64,000 nt of DNA from Solimonas sp. SE-A11 (GTDB lineage: Bacteria > Pseudomonadota > Gammaproteobacteria > Nevskiales > Nevskiaceae). The notes under the pieces were generated by a model. That model had not been told where the DNA came from. It did not search any database and worked only from the letters and a program-made list of their open reading frames with translations. Where the stretch lies: NCBI RefSeq assembly GCF_030345715.1, contig NZ_JAUASX010000015.1:55580-119579 (forward strand), in the 5' to 3' direction. A program made the translations under genes and the position numbers. Positions 52,285-62,362 of this stretch are shown here, piece by piece. Within the stretch, counting starts at the first letter, position 1. Every line of letters begins with the position of its first letter.

Positions 52285-53076
52285 ATGGATGGAGCCGCCG
52301 TGCTGCGCCGCCTGCTGATCCTGCTGTGCTTCTGCGCCCTGCCCGCCAGGGCCGGCTTCATCGACGAGCGCCCGGACCTGGAACCCCTGTTCGGCGGCAC
52401 GCCCGGCTGCTTCGCGCTCTACGACGTGGCCGCCGACCGCCTGCTGCTGGTGAACCCCGGGCGGGCGAACACGCGCTACATCCCCGCCTCCACCTTCAAG
52501 CTCGCCAACAGCCTGATCGCGCTGGAGACCGCGGCCGTGCGCGACATCGACGAGGTGATCCCCTACGGCGGCCAAGCCCAGCCCTTCAAGGCCTGGGAGA
52601 AGGACATGCCGATGCGCGAGGCCTTCCCGGCGTCCAACGTGCCGGTGTACCAGGAGATCGCGCGCCGCGTCGGCCTGCCGCGCATGCAGGCGATGCTGGA
52701 ACGCCTGGACTACGGCAACCACAACGCCGGCACCGTGGTGGACCGCTTCTGGCTGCGGGGCCCGCTGCAGATCAGCGCGGTGGAGCAGGCCCGCTTCGTC
52801 GCCCGGCTGGCGCAGGGCCAGCTGCCGTTTTCAGCGGGCAGCCAGTCCGCCGTGCGCGAGATCGCGGGGATCGAGACCCGTGGCGGCGACGTGCTTTATG
52901 GCAAGACCGGCTGGGTCTTCGGCACACAGCCGCAGATCGGCTGGTGGGTGGGCTGGGTGGAACGGGAGGGGCGCGTCTACGGCTTCGCCCTCAACATCGA
53001 CCTGCAGGGCGAGCAGGACATCGGCAAGCGCCGGCAGGTCGGCGAGGCCATCCTGCGCCAGCTGCAGTTGTTCTAG
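52285..53076 (+). CDS. Class D (OXA-type) beta-lactamase
   Basis: A 263-residue exported serine beta-lactamase. A signal peptide of about 23 residues ends ARA. Class D motifs are complete: STFK with Ser69 and the carbamylatable Lys72, SNV at 117-119, YGN at 143-145 and KTG at 207-209. The [13 protein letters not shown] segment (156-168) is also typical. The ATG at 52285 gives the signal peptide. It is chromosomal, with no integron or IS nearby, so it is an intrinsic enzyme. Its stop shares a CTAG palindrome with hemF. Confidence 0.92.
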   Translation: MDGAAVLRRLLILLCFCALPARAGFIDERPDLEPLFGGTPGCFALYDVAADRLLLVNPGRANTRYIPASTFKLANSLIALETAAVRDIDEVIPYGGQAQPFKAWEKDMPMREAFPASNVPVYQEIARRVGLPRMQAMLERLDYGNHNAGTVVDRFWLRGPLQISAVEQARFVARLAQGQLPFSAGSQSAVREIAGIETRGGDVLYGKTGWVFGTQPQIGWWVGWVEREGRVYGFALNIDLQGEQDIGKRRQVGEAILRQLQLF

Positions 53077-53981
53077 ATCCAGGTACCCGGCTTGAGATAG
53101 CGCTCCAGCAGCGCCGCCTCGGGCGAACCCGGCTCGGCGTGATGGTCGTACTCCCAGCGTACCTGCGGCGGCATCGACATCAGGATCGACTCGGTGCGGC
53201 CGCCAGACTGCAGGCCGAACAGGGTGCCGCGGTCCCAGACCAGATTGAACTCGACGTAGCGCCCGCGGCGCAGCAACTGCCACTGCCGCTCGCGCTCGCC
53301 GTAGGGCTGGTCCTTGCGGCGCGCCACGATGTCCGCATAAGCCGCGCCATAGGCATCGCCCACACGCTGCATCAGCGCGAAGCCGGCCTCGAAGCCGCCC
53401 TCGCTCCAGTCGTCATAGAAGATGCCGCCGATCCCACGCGGCTCGTTGCGGTGCTTGAGAAAGAAATACTCGTCGCACCACTGCTTCAGCTTCGGATAGA
53501 CGTGAGCCCCGGCCGGCGAACAGGCGTCACGTGCCGCGCGATGCCAGTCGCGGCAGTCCTCGTCATAGCCGTAATAGGGCGTGAGATCAAAACCGCCCCC
53601 GAACCACCAAACCGGCTCTTCACCCGGCTTCTCCGCCAGGAACAGACGCACGTTGCAATGGCTGGTGGGCGCATGCGGGTTGCGCGGATGCATCACCACC
53701 GACACGCCCATCGCGCGCCAGCTGCGTCCCTGCAGTTCCGGCCGGTGGGCCGTGGCGGAGGGCGGCAGCCTGGTGCCATGCACCAGCGAGAAGCCCACGC
53801 CACCACGCTCGAACACGGCACCGTCCGCCATCACGCGCGAGACGCCGCCACCGCCCTCGGCACGCTGCCATTCGTCACGCCCGAAACTCACCTGGCCGTC
53901 GATGGCTTCGAAGCGTTCGCACAGACGCTGCTGCAGGCCGCGCAGCCAGGATTCGACAGCGGTGAAGTCGGGCGTGCTCAT
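53073..53981 (-). CDS. hemF: Oxygen-dependent coproporphyrinogen III oxidase
   Basis: A 302-residue enzyme of heme synthesis that makes protoporphyrinogen IX using O2. GVSLVHG-type motif ([13 protein letters not shown]), [31 protein letters not shown] and [11 protein letters not shown] are all present, as is [19 protein letters not shown]. It overlaps tsaC by 4 bases (ATGA). Confidence 0.96.
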   Translation of the reverse strand: MSTPDFTAVESWLRGLQQRLCERFEAIDGQVSFGRDEWQRAEGGGGVSRVMADGAVFERGGVGFSLVHGTRLPPSATAHRPELQGRSWRAMGVSVVMHPRNPHAPTSHCNVRLFLAEKPGEEPVWWFGGGFDLTPYYGYDEDCRDWHRAARDACSPAGAHVYPKLKQWCDEYFFLKHRNEPRGIGGIFYDDWSEGGFEAGFALMQRVGDAYGAAYADIVARRKDQPYGERERQWQLLRRGRYVEFNLVWDRGTLFGLQSGGRTESILMSMPPQVRWEYDHHAEPGSPEAALLERYLKPGTWI

Positions 53982-54538
53982 CGGCGCAGGATATGTCCGG
54001 TCGAAACATCACGGATCGTGGTCGGCTTGCTCAAGTGGCCCAGCGCCCCCGGCATCAGGAAGTCGATCTCGTCGCCGAAGTACAGGCGCACCTGCGCCAC
54101 CGTCATGGCCGGCGCACGGCCAGCGGGGTTGGCGCTGGTGGAGACGATGGCTCCGCCATAGGCCTCGCAGAGTTCTACCACGGCCGGGTGGCTGCTGACG
54201 CGCACGGCGACGCCGTCATGGTCGCCGCTGATCCACATCGGGGTGTAGTCCCTGGCCGGGAACACCCAGGTCGCCGGGCCCGGCCAGGTGGCGGTGGCGC
54301 GCTTCAGGGCGTTGTTGGACGGCACCTGCACGTAGGGCTCCAGCTGCTCGAAGCGCGAGGCGATCAGGATCACGCCCTTTTCCCAGGGGCGATCCTTGAT
54401 CTGCAGCAGGCGCATCACGGCGCGCTCGTCCTGCGGCTCGCAACCCAGGCCCCAGACGGCCTCGGTGGGATAGGCGATCACACCGCCGCGCTGCAGCGCG
54501 CGGCAGGCAGCTTTCAGGCGCAGCGGTGCAACGTTCAC
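53978..54538 (-). CDS. tsaC: Threonylcarbamoyl-AMP synthase
   Basis: A 186-residue YrdC/Sua5-domain enzyme that makes threonylcarbamoyl-AMP for the t6A base at tRNA position 37. [19 protein letters not shown] is the nucleotide-binding start, [17 protein letters not shown] and [12 protein letters not shown] are catalytic motifs. The short form without the Sua5 linker domain fits TsaC. It starts 3 bases after topA. Confidence 0.94.
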   Translation of the reverse strand: MNVAPLRLKAACRALQRGGVIAYPTEAVWGLGCEPQDERAVMRLLQIKDRPWEKGVILIASRFEQLEPYVQVPSNNALKRATATWPGPATWVFPARDYTPMWISGDHDGVAVRVSSHPAVVELCEAYGGAIVSTSANPAGRAPAMTVAQVRLYFGDEIDFLMPGALGHLSKPTTIRDVSTGHILRR

Positions 54539-54541
54539 GGA

Positions 54542-57037
<2,496 letters not shown>

Positions 57038-57039
57038 TA

Positions 57040-57307
57040 AGAGCCTATCCGTGAGTGATACGCGCACGCGACGGCGTGCCATTTTTGTGTCCCGCTAACC
57101 CTATCGACCCGCGGTGTACGCGAGTACATAAGGGGCGATAGGGGCTGCGGGGCGCAAAAATAGCCCCGTCCCTCCGGATTGCGCCGGAAATCGCGCCATG
57201 CGGCGCCAGCCGCTGCTTATTGGGACCCACCCAACCGCGCATCGGCTGACTTGCCTGGCGCGATTTCTGGCAGCAACGCGTGTGCGTATGACTCACGGAT
57301 AGGCTCT
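57040..57307. mobile_element. MITE-like element with TTA duplication at the topA start
   Basis: A 268-bp element bounded by 31-base terminal inverted repeats (57040-57070 and 57277-57307; 29 of 31 matching, starting AGAGCCTATCCGTGAGT). The flanks are TTA on both sides (57037-57039 and 57308-57310), as expected for a 3-base target duplication. Inside are two further imperfect inverted repeats (57078-57106 with 57136-57164; 57184-57198 with 57256-57270). No coding sequence is present. The TTA duplication fits IS5-family relatives, which is inference. On the minus strand its end supplies GGATAGG 6 bases before the topA ATG. Confidence 0.78.
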
Positions 57308-57324
57308 TTAAAGCGCTCGGCGCG

Positions 57325-57340
57325 GCGGGCGACTGCCCGC
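57325..57340 (-). terminator. Short GC hairpin downstream of smg
   Basis: GCGGGC/GCCCGC, 6 bp with a 4-base loop, between the smg stop and the MITE. There is no T tract on the minus strand. The rest of 57308-57416 shows no gene or repeat. Confidence 0.3.
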
Positions 57341-57416
57341 AGGGGCCTGCTTATATGCGGAAGACGCGCCGCCTGTCCAGCGCCGAAATACGGTGGCGGA
57401 CCGGCAAGCCCCTGAT

Positions 57417-57884
57417 TCAGTGCAGGAATTCGCCGCTGTAGTAGACCATCTCCTCGAGATGGGCAAAGGCGTCTTCCGCGTCCGGCTCGTTCATCAGCAC
57501 CAGCAGGCAGACCCATTTGACCCGTTCCAGGTCGATTTCTTCGTTCAGCGCCATCAGCCGGTCGATCACCAGCTCGCGGGCCTGGGCGCCGAAGATGCCC
57601 AGCTGCTCCAGGTACATGATGAAGCCGCGCACCTCGGTGGATAACTTCGACAGCTCCTCCCGGGCGTAGACGCGGATGGCCCCACCGGGGCCGAAGACGA
57701 TCGGGAGTTGCCGCTGCTGCGCCAGGCCGTCGACCCAGTCGAACGCGTGGGCAACCTCCTGGTCGGGAAATCCGGCCGCGATCAACTCGTCGCGCAAAGT
57801 GACCTGATTGTCGGAATCGGAGAACTCGCCTTCCTGGTAGTTCTCGAACAGATACATCAGCACATCCAGTACGGTCTCTTTCAT
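57417..57884 (-). CDS. smg: Smg family protein (DUF494)
   Basis: A 155-residue protein of the Smg family. The N-terminus KETVLDVLMYLFENYQ and the C-terminal KWVCLLVLMNEPDAEDAFAHLEEMVY are characteristic. The function is unknown, but the gene almost always sits between dprA and topA in gammaproteobacteria, as here. It starts 165 bases from dprA and has an AT-rich upstream region. Confidence 0.93.
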   Translation of the reverse strand: MKETVLDVLMYLFENYQEGEFSDSDNQVTLRDELIAAGFPDQEVAHAFDWVDGLAQQRQLPIVFGPGGAIRVYAREELSKLSTEVRGFIMYLEQLGIFGAQARELVIDRLMALNEEIDLERVKWVCLLVLMNEPDAEDAFAHLEEMVYYSGEFLH

Positions 57885-57971
57885 GAAACGCTCCGGTGCT
57901 GTGTGTTTTTAATGTATTTCAAAGCAAATATGTTGAAATTATGTGAATCCCTTGATTTCGCCACCCTGTTG

Positions 57972-57992
57972 TTGTGATTTTATATATCACAA
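57972..57992. promoter_or_regulatory. Palindrome upstream of smg
   Basis: TTGTGAT and ATCACAA are perfect 7-base arms around TTTATAT. The spacing is too wide for a standard CRP site. It lies 88 bases before the smg start in an unusually AT-rich stretch (57895-58015) and may be an operator. Confidence 0.4.
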
Positions 57993-58049
57993 TTTACGAG
58001 ACTCTCAAGTTAAATCACGAGCGGGCCACTGCCCAGGATCGTGCAGCAA

Positions 58050-59147
58050 TCATGCCGTAACCCGCAGCTTTTGGTATGTCCCTCCCGCCGCCGACGCGAC
58101 CTCCCCGGCCAACTCCAGCGCCAGCAGCGCCTCGCTGAGCGCCGCAGCGTCCAACCCGCTACCCATCAGTAGTTGATCGAAGGACTGCGGTTCGGTTCCC
58201 AGGCTGTCCAACACCCGCGCCTGCACGGGATCCTCTGGCGGCGGGGCCGCCACCAGCGCCGCGCGCCGCGCGCGCAGTTGCGGGGCGATCTCCTCCAGGA
58301 TGTCGTCCACCGACTCTACCAGCTTGGCGCCCTGGCGGATCAGTCGGTGGCAGCCACGCGCCATCGGGCTGTGGATGGAGCCGGGGATCGCAAACACTTC
58401 GCGGCCCTGCTCGTTGGCATAGGCCGCCGTGATCAGCGAGCCGGACTCCGGCGCCGCCTCCACCACCAGCACGCCCATCGACAGGCCCGAGATGATGCGG
58501 TTGCGACGCGGGAAGTGCTCCGGCAACGCCGCCACCCCCACCGGAAACTCCGAGATCATCAGCCCCTCGCGCACGATGTCATGGGCGAGCTGGCGATGGC
58601 GCGCCGGATAGACCCTATCCAGGCCGGTGGCGCAGACCGCGATCGTCATGCCGCCGGCCTCCAGGGCGCCGCGGTGGGCCGCCCCGTCGATCCCCAGGGC
58701 CAGGCCGCTGGTGATGCACAGCCCGCGGCGGGCCAGCTCCGCGGCGAAGGCACGGGCGTTCTCCAGGCCCTGCGGCGTCGCCGAGCGGGCTCCGACGATG
58801 GCCAGCTGCGGCAGCGCCAGCAACTCCGGATCGCCCTGGTAGAACAGCGCCCCGGGCGCCTGGGCGATCTGCCGCAGCCGCTCCGGGTAGCGCGGGTCGT
58901 CCAGCGTCAGCAGGCCGCGTCCGGGCTGGTCCAGCCATTCCAGGTCCAGGGCCAGGCCCTCCGGGTCACCCTGGACGAAGAACTGCAGGGTTTCGTCGGA
59001 CAGACCCAGGGGGCGCAGCGCCGCAGCGCCGGCGGACACAGCCGCCTCCGCCGAGCCGAAGGTGGCGAGCAGGCGCGCCACGGTGGTGCCGCCGACGCCA
59101 GGGGCGCGCAGCAGGGTCAGCCAGGATTGCAGGGCAGGAAGTTTCAC
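58050..59147 (-). CDS. dprA: DNA-processing protein DprA
   Basis: A 365-residue protein that loads RecA on single-stranded DNA during natural transformation. The Rossmann-fold core has AIVGARSATPQG, GLCITSGLALGIDGAAHRGAL, FPRRNRIISGLS and EAAPESGSLITAAYANEQGREVFAIPG. An N-terminal SAM-like domain and a C-terminal winged helix (about 310-360) are present. The GTG at 59147 (VKLPALQSWLTLLRAPG) is the likely start. Confidence 0.94.
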   Translation of the reverse strand: MKLPALQSWLTLLRAPGVGGTTVARLLATFGSAEAAVSAGAAALRPLGLSDETLQFFVQGDPEGLALDLEWLDQPGRGLLTLDDPRYPERLRQIAQAPGALFYQGDPELLALPQLAIVGARSATPQGLENARAFAAELARRGLCITSGLALGIDGAAHRGALEAGGMTIAVCATGLDRVYPARHRQLAHDIVREGLMISEFPVGVAALPEHFPRRNRIISGLSMGVLVVEAAPESGSLITAAYANEQGREVFAIPGSIHSPMARGCHRLIRQGAKLVESVDDILEEIAPQLRARRAALVAAPPPEDPVQARVLDSLGTEPQSFDQLLMGSGLDAAALSEALLALELAGEVASAAGGTYQKLRVTA

Positions 59148-59241
59148 GACCGGAGCGTGAAACAGAACGCCCGCCGGGGGCAAGCCGTCTTGTGACGGGT
59201 TGCTGCCGGCGGGCGTGCAAAATCTCCGTGGCGCGGGGCGC

Positions 59242-60432
59242 TTACTCGATGGCGACGCGCGTACCAGGCTTGACCACCTTGTCCAGCGCATGGACCGGGC
59301 GGATCGCCGACATGACCAGCGCGTAGGACACGCGATCCTCGAGCTTGAACACCATCACCTGGCCGGCATAGGTCTCCGGCAGGGCGACGTACTTGATGCC
59401 ATGCGGGTCCTTCGCGCTACGGCCGGCTTGCAGGATATCCAGCACGTGGCCCGCTTCCAGGCCATCGCGCGCGCCCTTGCTCAGCGTCACGACCTGGTAC
59501 TGGCCGATTTGCGAGACGCCGTCGAACACCGACAGGATGCGGCCGGTGAACGGGCCCTTGGGCACGTGCGGGTAGAAGTTGGCCTCGAAGGTCTCGGACA
59601 GCGGCTTGATCAGGTAGTCGCCGGCGCGGGTCTCGCGATAGCTCTTGGTTAGCATCACCGTGCCGGGCTCGGCGAACTCGCGCACCTCGGCCTGCGCCAC
59701 CGGGATGGCCTCGTAGCCGAGCAGCTCCTTGGTGTCCGGATCGATATAGCTCTGCCCCAGGCGCACCGCCTCCAGCGAGCTGCCGTGGCTGCGCTTGAGC
59801 TTCTTCACGTAGGCACCGTTGCCGCTGGCGCCGACGATGTGCAGATCGACGAAGTCGAGGATGTACGGCGCCTGCTTGAGCTGCTCCAGCGTCACCAGGC
59901 GCGGGCTGCGCAGGAAATCGCGGATCGCGTCGAGCGGGATCACCGGGATGGCCGCGCCCAGGTCGGACTCACGGATGCGCGGCGACAGGCGGTCCGAGGC
60001 TAGCTCCGGCTCGCGCGCCACGCGCGGGCGGCCATCGCGCCAGATCAGCGTCAGCACGTCGCCGGGGTAGATCAGGTGGGGATTCTTGACCTGGTCGTTG
60101 ACGATCCAGACCTCGGGCCACTGCCAGGGCTCGACCAGGAACTTCTGCGAGATGCCCCAGAGCGTATCGCCCTTCTTGACGACATAGCGCAGCGGCGCGT
60201 CCTCGCGCACCGGGCTGCCCTCATCGGCGGCCACCGCCGCACGCTCGTCGTAGCTCAGCCCCTCGACCTCGGCCTGCAGCGGCTCCGCCACCGGCGCAGG
60301 ACGCGCCACGGGCGCAGGAGGCTGCACGTTGGACGAGCTGCGTTCGCCCGGCGCCGTCGCGCAGCCGGCGGCGAGCGCGGCCGCAGCCAGCGCCAGAGCT
60401 TGAACTCGGTATAAAACGCTATACTTCCGCAT
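59242..60432 (-). CDS. LysM-domain lipoprotein
   Basis: A 396-residue lipoprotein with lipobox LAAGC (Cys24) and a proline-rich linker. One LysM domain is at about 80-130 ([39 protein letters not shown]). The remainder is a beta-rich domain common in this LysM family encoded beside def-fmt and dprA. It probably binds peptidoglycan from the outer membrane. The start at 60432 gives a basic n-region. It is divergent from def with 108 bases between starts. Confidence 0.9.
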   Translation of the reverse strand: MRKYSVLYRVQALALAAAALAAGCATAPGERSSSNVQPPAPVARPAPVAEPLQAEVEGLSYDERAAVAADEGSPVREDAPLRYVVKKGDTLWGISQKFLVEPWQWPEVWIVNDQVKNPHLIYPGDVLTLIWRDGRPRVAREPELASDRLSPRIRESDLGAAIPVIPLDAIRDFLRSPRLVTLEQLKQAPYILDFVDLHIVGASGNGAYVKKLKRSHGSSLEAVRLGQSYIDPDTKELLGYEAIPVAQAEVREFAEPGTVMLTKSYRETRAGDYLIKPLSETFEANFYPHVPKGPFTGRILSVFDGVSQIGQYQVVTLSKGARDGLEAGHVLDILQAGRSAKDPHGIKYVALPETYAGQVMVFKLEDRVSYALVMSAIRPVHALDKVVKPGTRVAIE

Positions 60433-60540
60433 GGCGGCACCTTCCCCGCGGTTACGCCGGATTTGCAGCAAACTCTAGATGAGTCAATCGTTTGCCGTCA
60501 AATCCAACAGTCGTTTCTAAGTTGTAGGCTGGTTCCTGAC

Positions 60541-61056
60541 ATGGCATTACTCGAAATCCTGCAGCATCCCGATCCCCGCCTGCGGCAGAAAGCCGCCCCG
60601 GTGACGCAGTTCGACGACGCCCTGCAGCGTCTGATCGACGACATGTTCGAGACCATGTACGCCGCCCCCGGCGTCGGTCTGGCCGCCACCCAGGTCGGCA
60701 TTCCCAAGCGCCTGGCGGTGATGGACACCAGCGAGGACAAGGGCGAACCCAGGCCCATGGTAGTCATCAACCCCGAGATTTTCGAGGCCGGCGACCGCCA
60801 GAGCATGGACGAAGGCTGCCTCTCCGTAGCCGGCTACAGCGACAAGGTGGACCGCTACAACCGCCTGAAGATGCGCGCCCTGGACCGCCACGGCCAGCCT
60901 TTCGAGCTGGAGGCCGAGGGCCTGATGGCCCAGGCCATCCAGCACGAGATCGACCACCTCGACGGCAAGCTCTACATCGACTACCTCTCCAGCCTCAAGC
61001 GCGAACGCCTGCGCAAGAAGATGGAGAAGGAAGCCCGGCACAAGGCGAAGGGTTAG
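60541..61056 (+). CDS. def: Peptide deformylase
   Basis: A 171-residue metalloenzyme that removes formyl groups from nascent proteins. [10 protein letters not shown] (45-54), EGCLS with Cys93, and QHEIDHLDG with His135, Glu136 and His139 are complete. The ATG at 60541 is the conserved family start. It is followed by fmt after 5 bases. Confidence 0.97.
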   Translation: MALLEILQHPDPRLRQKAAPVTQFDDALQRLIDDMFETMYAAPGVGLAATQVGIPKRLAVMDTSEDKGEPRPMVVINPEIFEAGDRQSMDEGCLSVAGYSDKVDRYNRLKMRALDRHGQPFELEAEGLMAQAIQHEIDHLDGKLYIDYLSSLKRERLRKKMEKEARHKAKG

Positions 61057-61061
61057 GCCAC

Positions 61062-61979
61062 GTGCGCCTGGTCTTCGCCGGCACGCCGGACTTCGCGGTC
61101 GCGGCGCTGGATTCCCTGCACACCGCCGGCCACCAGATCGTCGGCGTCTATACCCAGCCGGATCGCCCCTCGGGCCGCGGCCAGAAGCTCAGCCCCTCGC
61201 CGGTGGCGCTGCGCGCCGCCGAGCTCGGCCTGCCCCTGTTCAAGCCCGAGAAGCTGCGCGGCGAAGCGGTGGACGAGCTGCGCGCCCTGGCTCCGGACGT
61301 GATGGTGGTGGTGGCCTATGGCCTGCTGTTGCCACAGGCTGTGCTGGACATCCCCCGCCACGGCTGCCTCAACATCCATGCCTCCCTGCTGCCACGCTGG
61401 CGCGGCGCGGCGCCGATCCAGCGCGCCATCGAGACCGGCGACGCGCAGACCGGAGTTACCATCATGCGCATGGACGCCGGCCTGGATACCGGCCCGATGC
61501 TGCTCGAAGAAGCCATCGCCATCACGGCCGACACCACCGCCGCCTCGCTGCATGACGAACTGCAGGCGCTGGGCAGCCGCCTCATCGTGGAGGCCGTGGC
61601 CGGGCTGGAGCGCGGTGGCTTGCAGGAACGCACGCAGCCCGTCGACGGCGCCACCTATGCCCGCAAGCTGAGCAAGGAAGAAGCGCGCATCGACTGGACG
61701 CGCCCCGCCGAGGAGATCGCGCGGCGCATCCGCGCCTTCAACCCGGTGCCGGTGGCCTGGAGCGAGCTGGGCGGCGAGCGCCTGCGCCTGTGGCTGGCAC
61801 GTGCCGAGGCCGGCCGCGGCGAGCCGGGCACCATCGTCGCGGCGGATGCCCAGGGCATCGCGGTGGCGGCGGGCGAGGGCATCGTGCGCCTTCAGCAACT
61901 GCAATGGCCCGGCGGCAAGGCCATGGACGCCGCCACCGCGGCCCGCGGCCGCAAGCTCGCAGGAGAGCGCTTCACATGA
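61062..61979 (+). CDS. fmt: Methionyl-tRNA formyltransferase
   Basis: A 305-residue enzyme that formylates initiator Met-tRNA. RLVFAGTPDFAVAALDSL opens the formyl-transfer domain; NIHASLLPRWRGAAPIQRAI holds the catalytic Asn-His and LDTGPMLLEE the aspartate. A C-terminal tRNA-binding domain follows. GTG start at 61062. It overlaps the next small ORF by 4 bases (ATGA). Confidence 0.96.
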   Translation: MRLVFAGTPDFAVAALDSLHTAGHQIVGVYTQPDRPSGRGQKLSPSPVALRAAELGLPLFKPEKLRGEAVDELRALAPDVMVVVAYGLLLPQAVLDIPRHGCLNIHASLLPRWRGAAPIQRAIETGDAQTGVTIMRMDAGLDTGPMLLEEAIAITADTTAASLHDELQALGSRLIVEAVAGLERGGLQERTQPVDGATYARKLSKEEARIDWTRPAEEIARRIRAFNPVPVAWSELGGERLRLWLARAEAGRGEPGTIVAADAQGIAVAAGEGIVRLQQLQWPGGKAMDAATAARGRKLAGERFT

Positions 61980-62185
61980 GCGGTGTACAGCCCTTCCGCT
62001 ACCCGACCCCGGACGAAACCGACCTGCCGCCATACCCGGACCAGCCGGACTGCTGCAATGGCGGCTGCGCCGTCTGCGTGCTGGAAGGCTGGCCGGAAGA
62101 AGTGGCTGCGTGGAAACAGCAGGTGGAAGAGATCAGGGCGAAGCGCGTGCCCGCCAGCCCGGGTCCGGAGCAAGCCTCATCGTAG
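61976..62185 (+). CDS. Oxidoreductase-like domain small protein
   Basis: A 69-residue protein with the PF09791-type domain: PPYPDQPDCCNGGCAVCVLE followed by WPEEVAAWKQQVEEI. The cluster of four cysteines (CC-x3-C-x2-C) is the family signature, shared with mitochondrial OXLD1. Function is unknown; metal or redox binding is possible. It is translationally coupled to fmt with an AGGAG site upstream. Confidence 0.8.
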   Translation: MSGVQPFRYPTPDETDLPPYPDQPDCCNGGCAVCVLEGWPEEVAAWKQQVEEIRAKRVPASPGPEQASS

Positions 62186-62252
62186 GAGCGGCCGTTGGCC
62201 GCGACCTCTCGACTTTGGTGACTGCCCTGTCGCGGCCAACGGCCGCTCCCAC
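62182..62252. repeat. Extragenic palindrome after the fmt operon
   Basis: GGAGCGGCCGTTGGCCGCGA (62185-62204) is exactly repeated in inverse at 62230-62249, with 25 bases between; one mismatch allows extension to 62182 and 62252. The GTAGGAGCGGCC type unit is widespread in Pseudomonas and Xanthomonas relatives. Its first bases overlap the stop of the upstream gene. It lies between convergent genes. Confidence 0.8.
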
Positions 62253-62362
62253 CCAAAACCTGGAAAGCCAGGCGCCCGCCCGTTCCTCGGGACGGGCGGT
62301 GCTTCGCCACTACCCATCACCGCCCCCGCGATTCCGTGTTCCCCTTGCGCCCGCGCGCGCAC

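Noticed and set aside
57040-57307. Full insertion sequence
   Set aside because: Only 268 bp with no transposase reading frame; it can only be a non-autonomous element.
57972-57992. CRP binding site
   Set aside because: The half-sites TGTGA and TCACA are separated by 9 bases, not 6.
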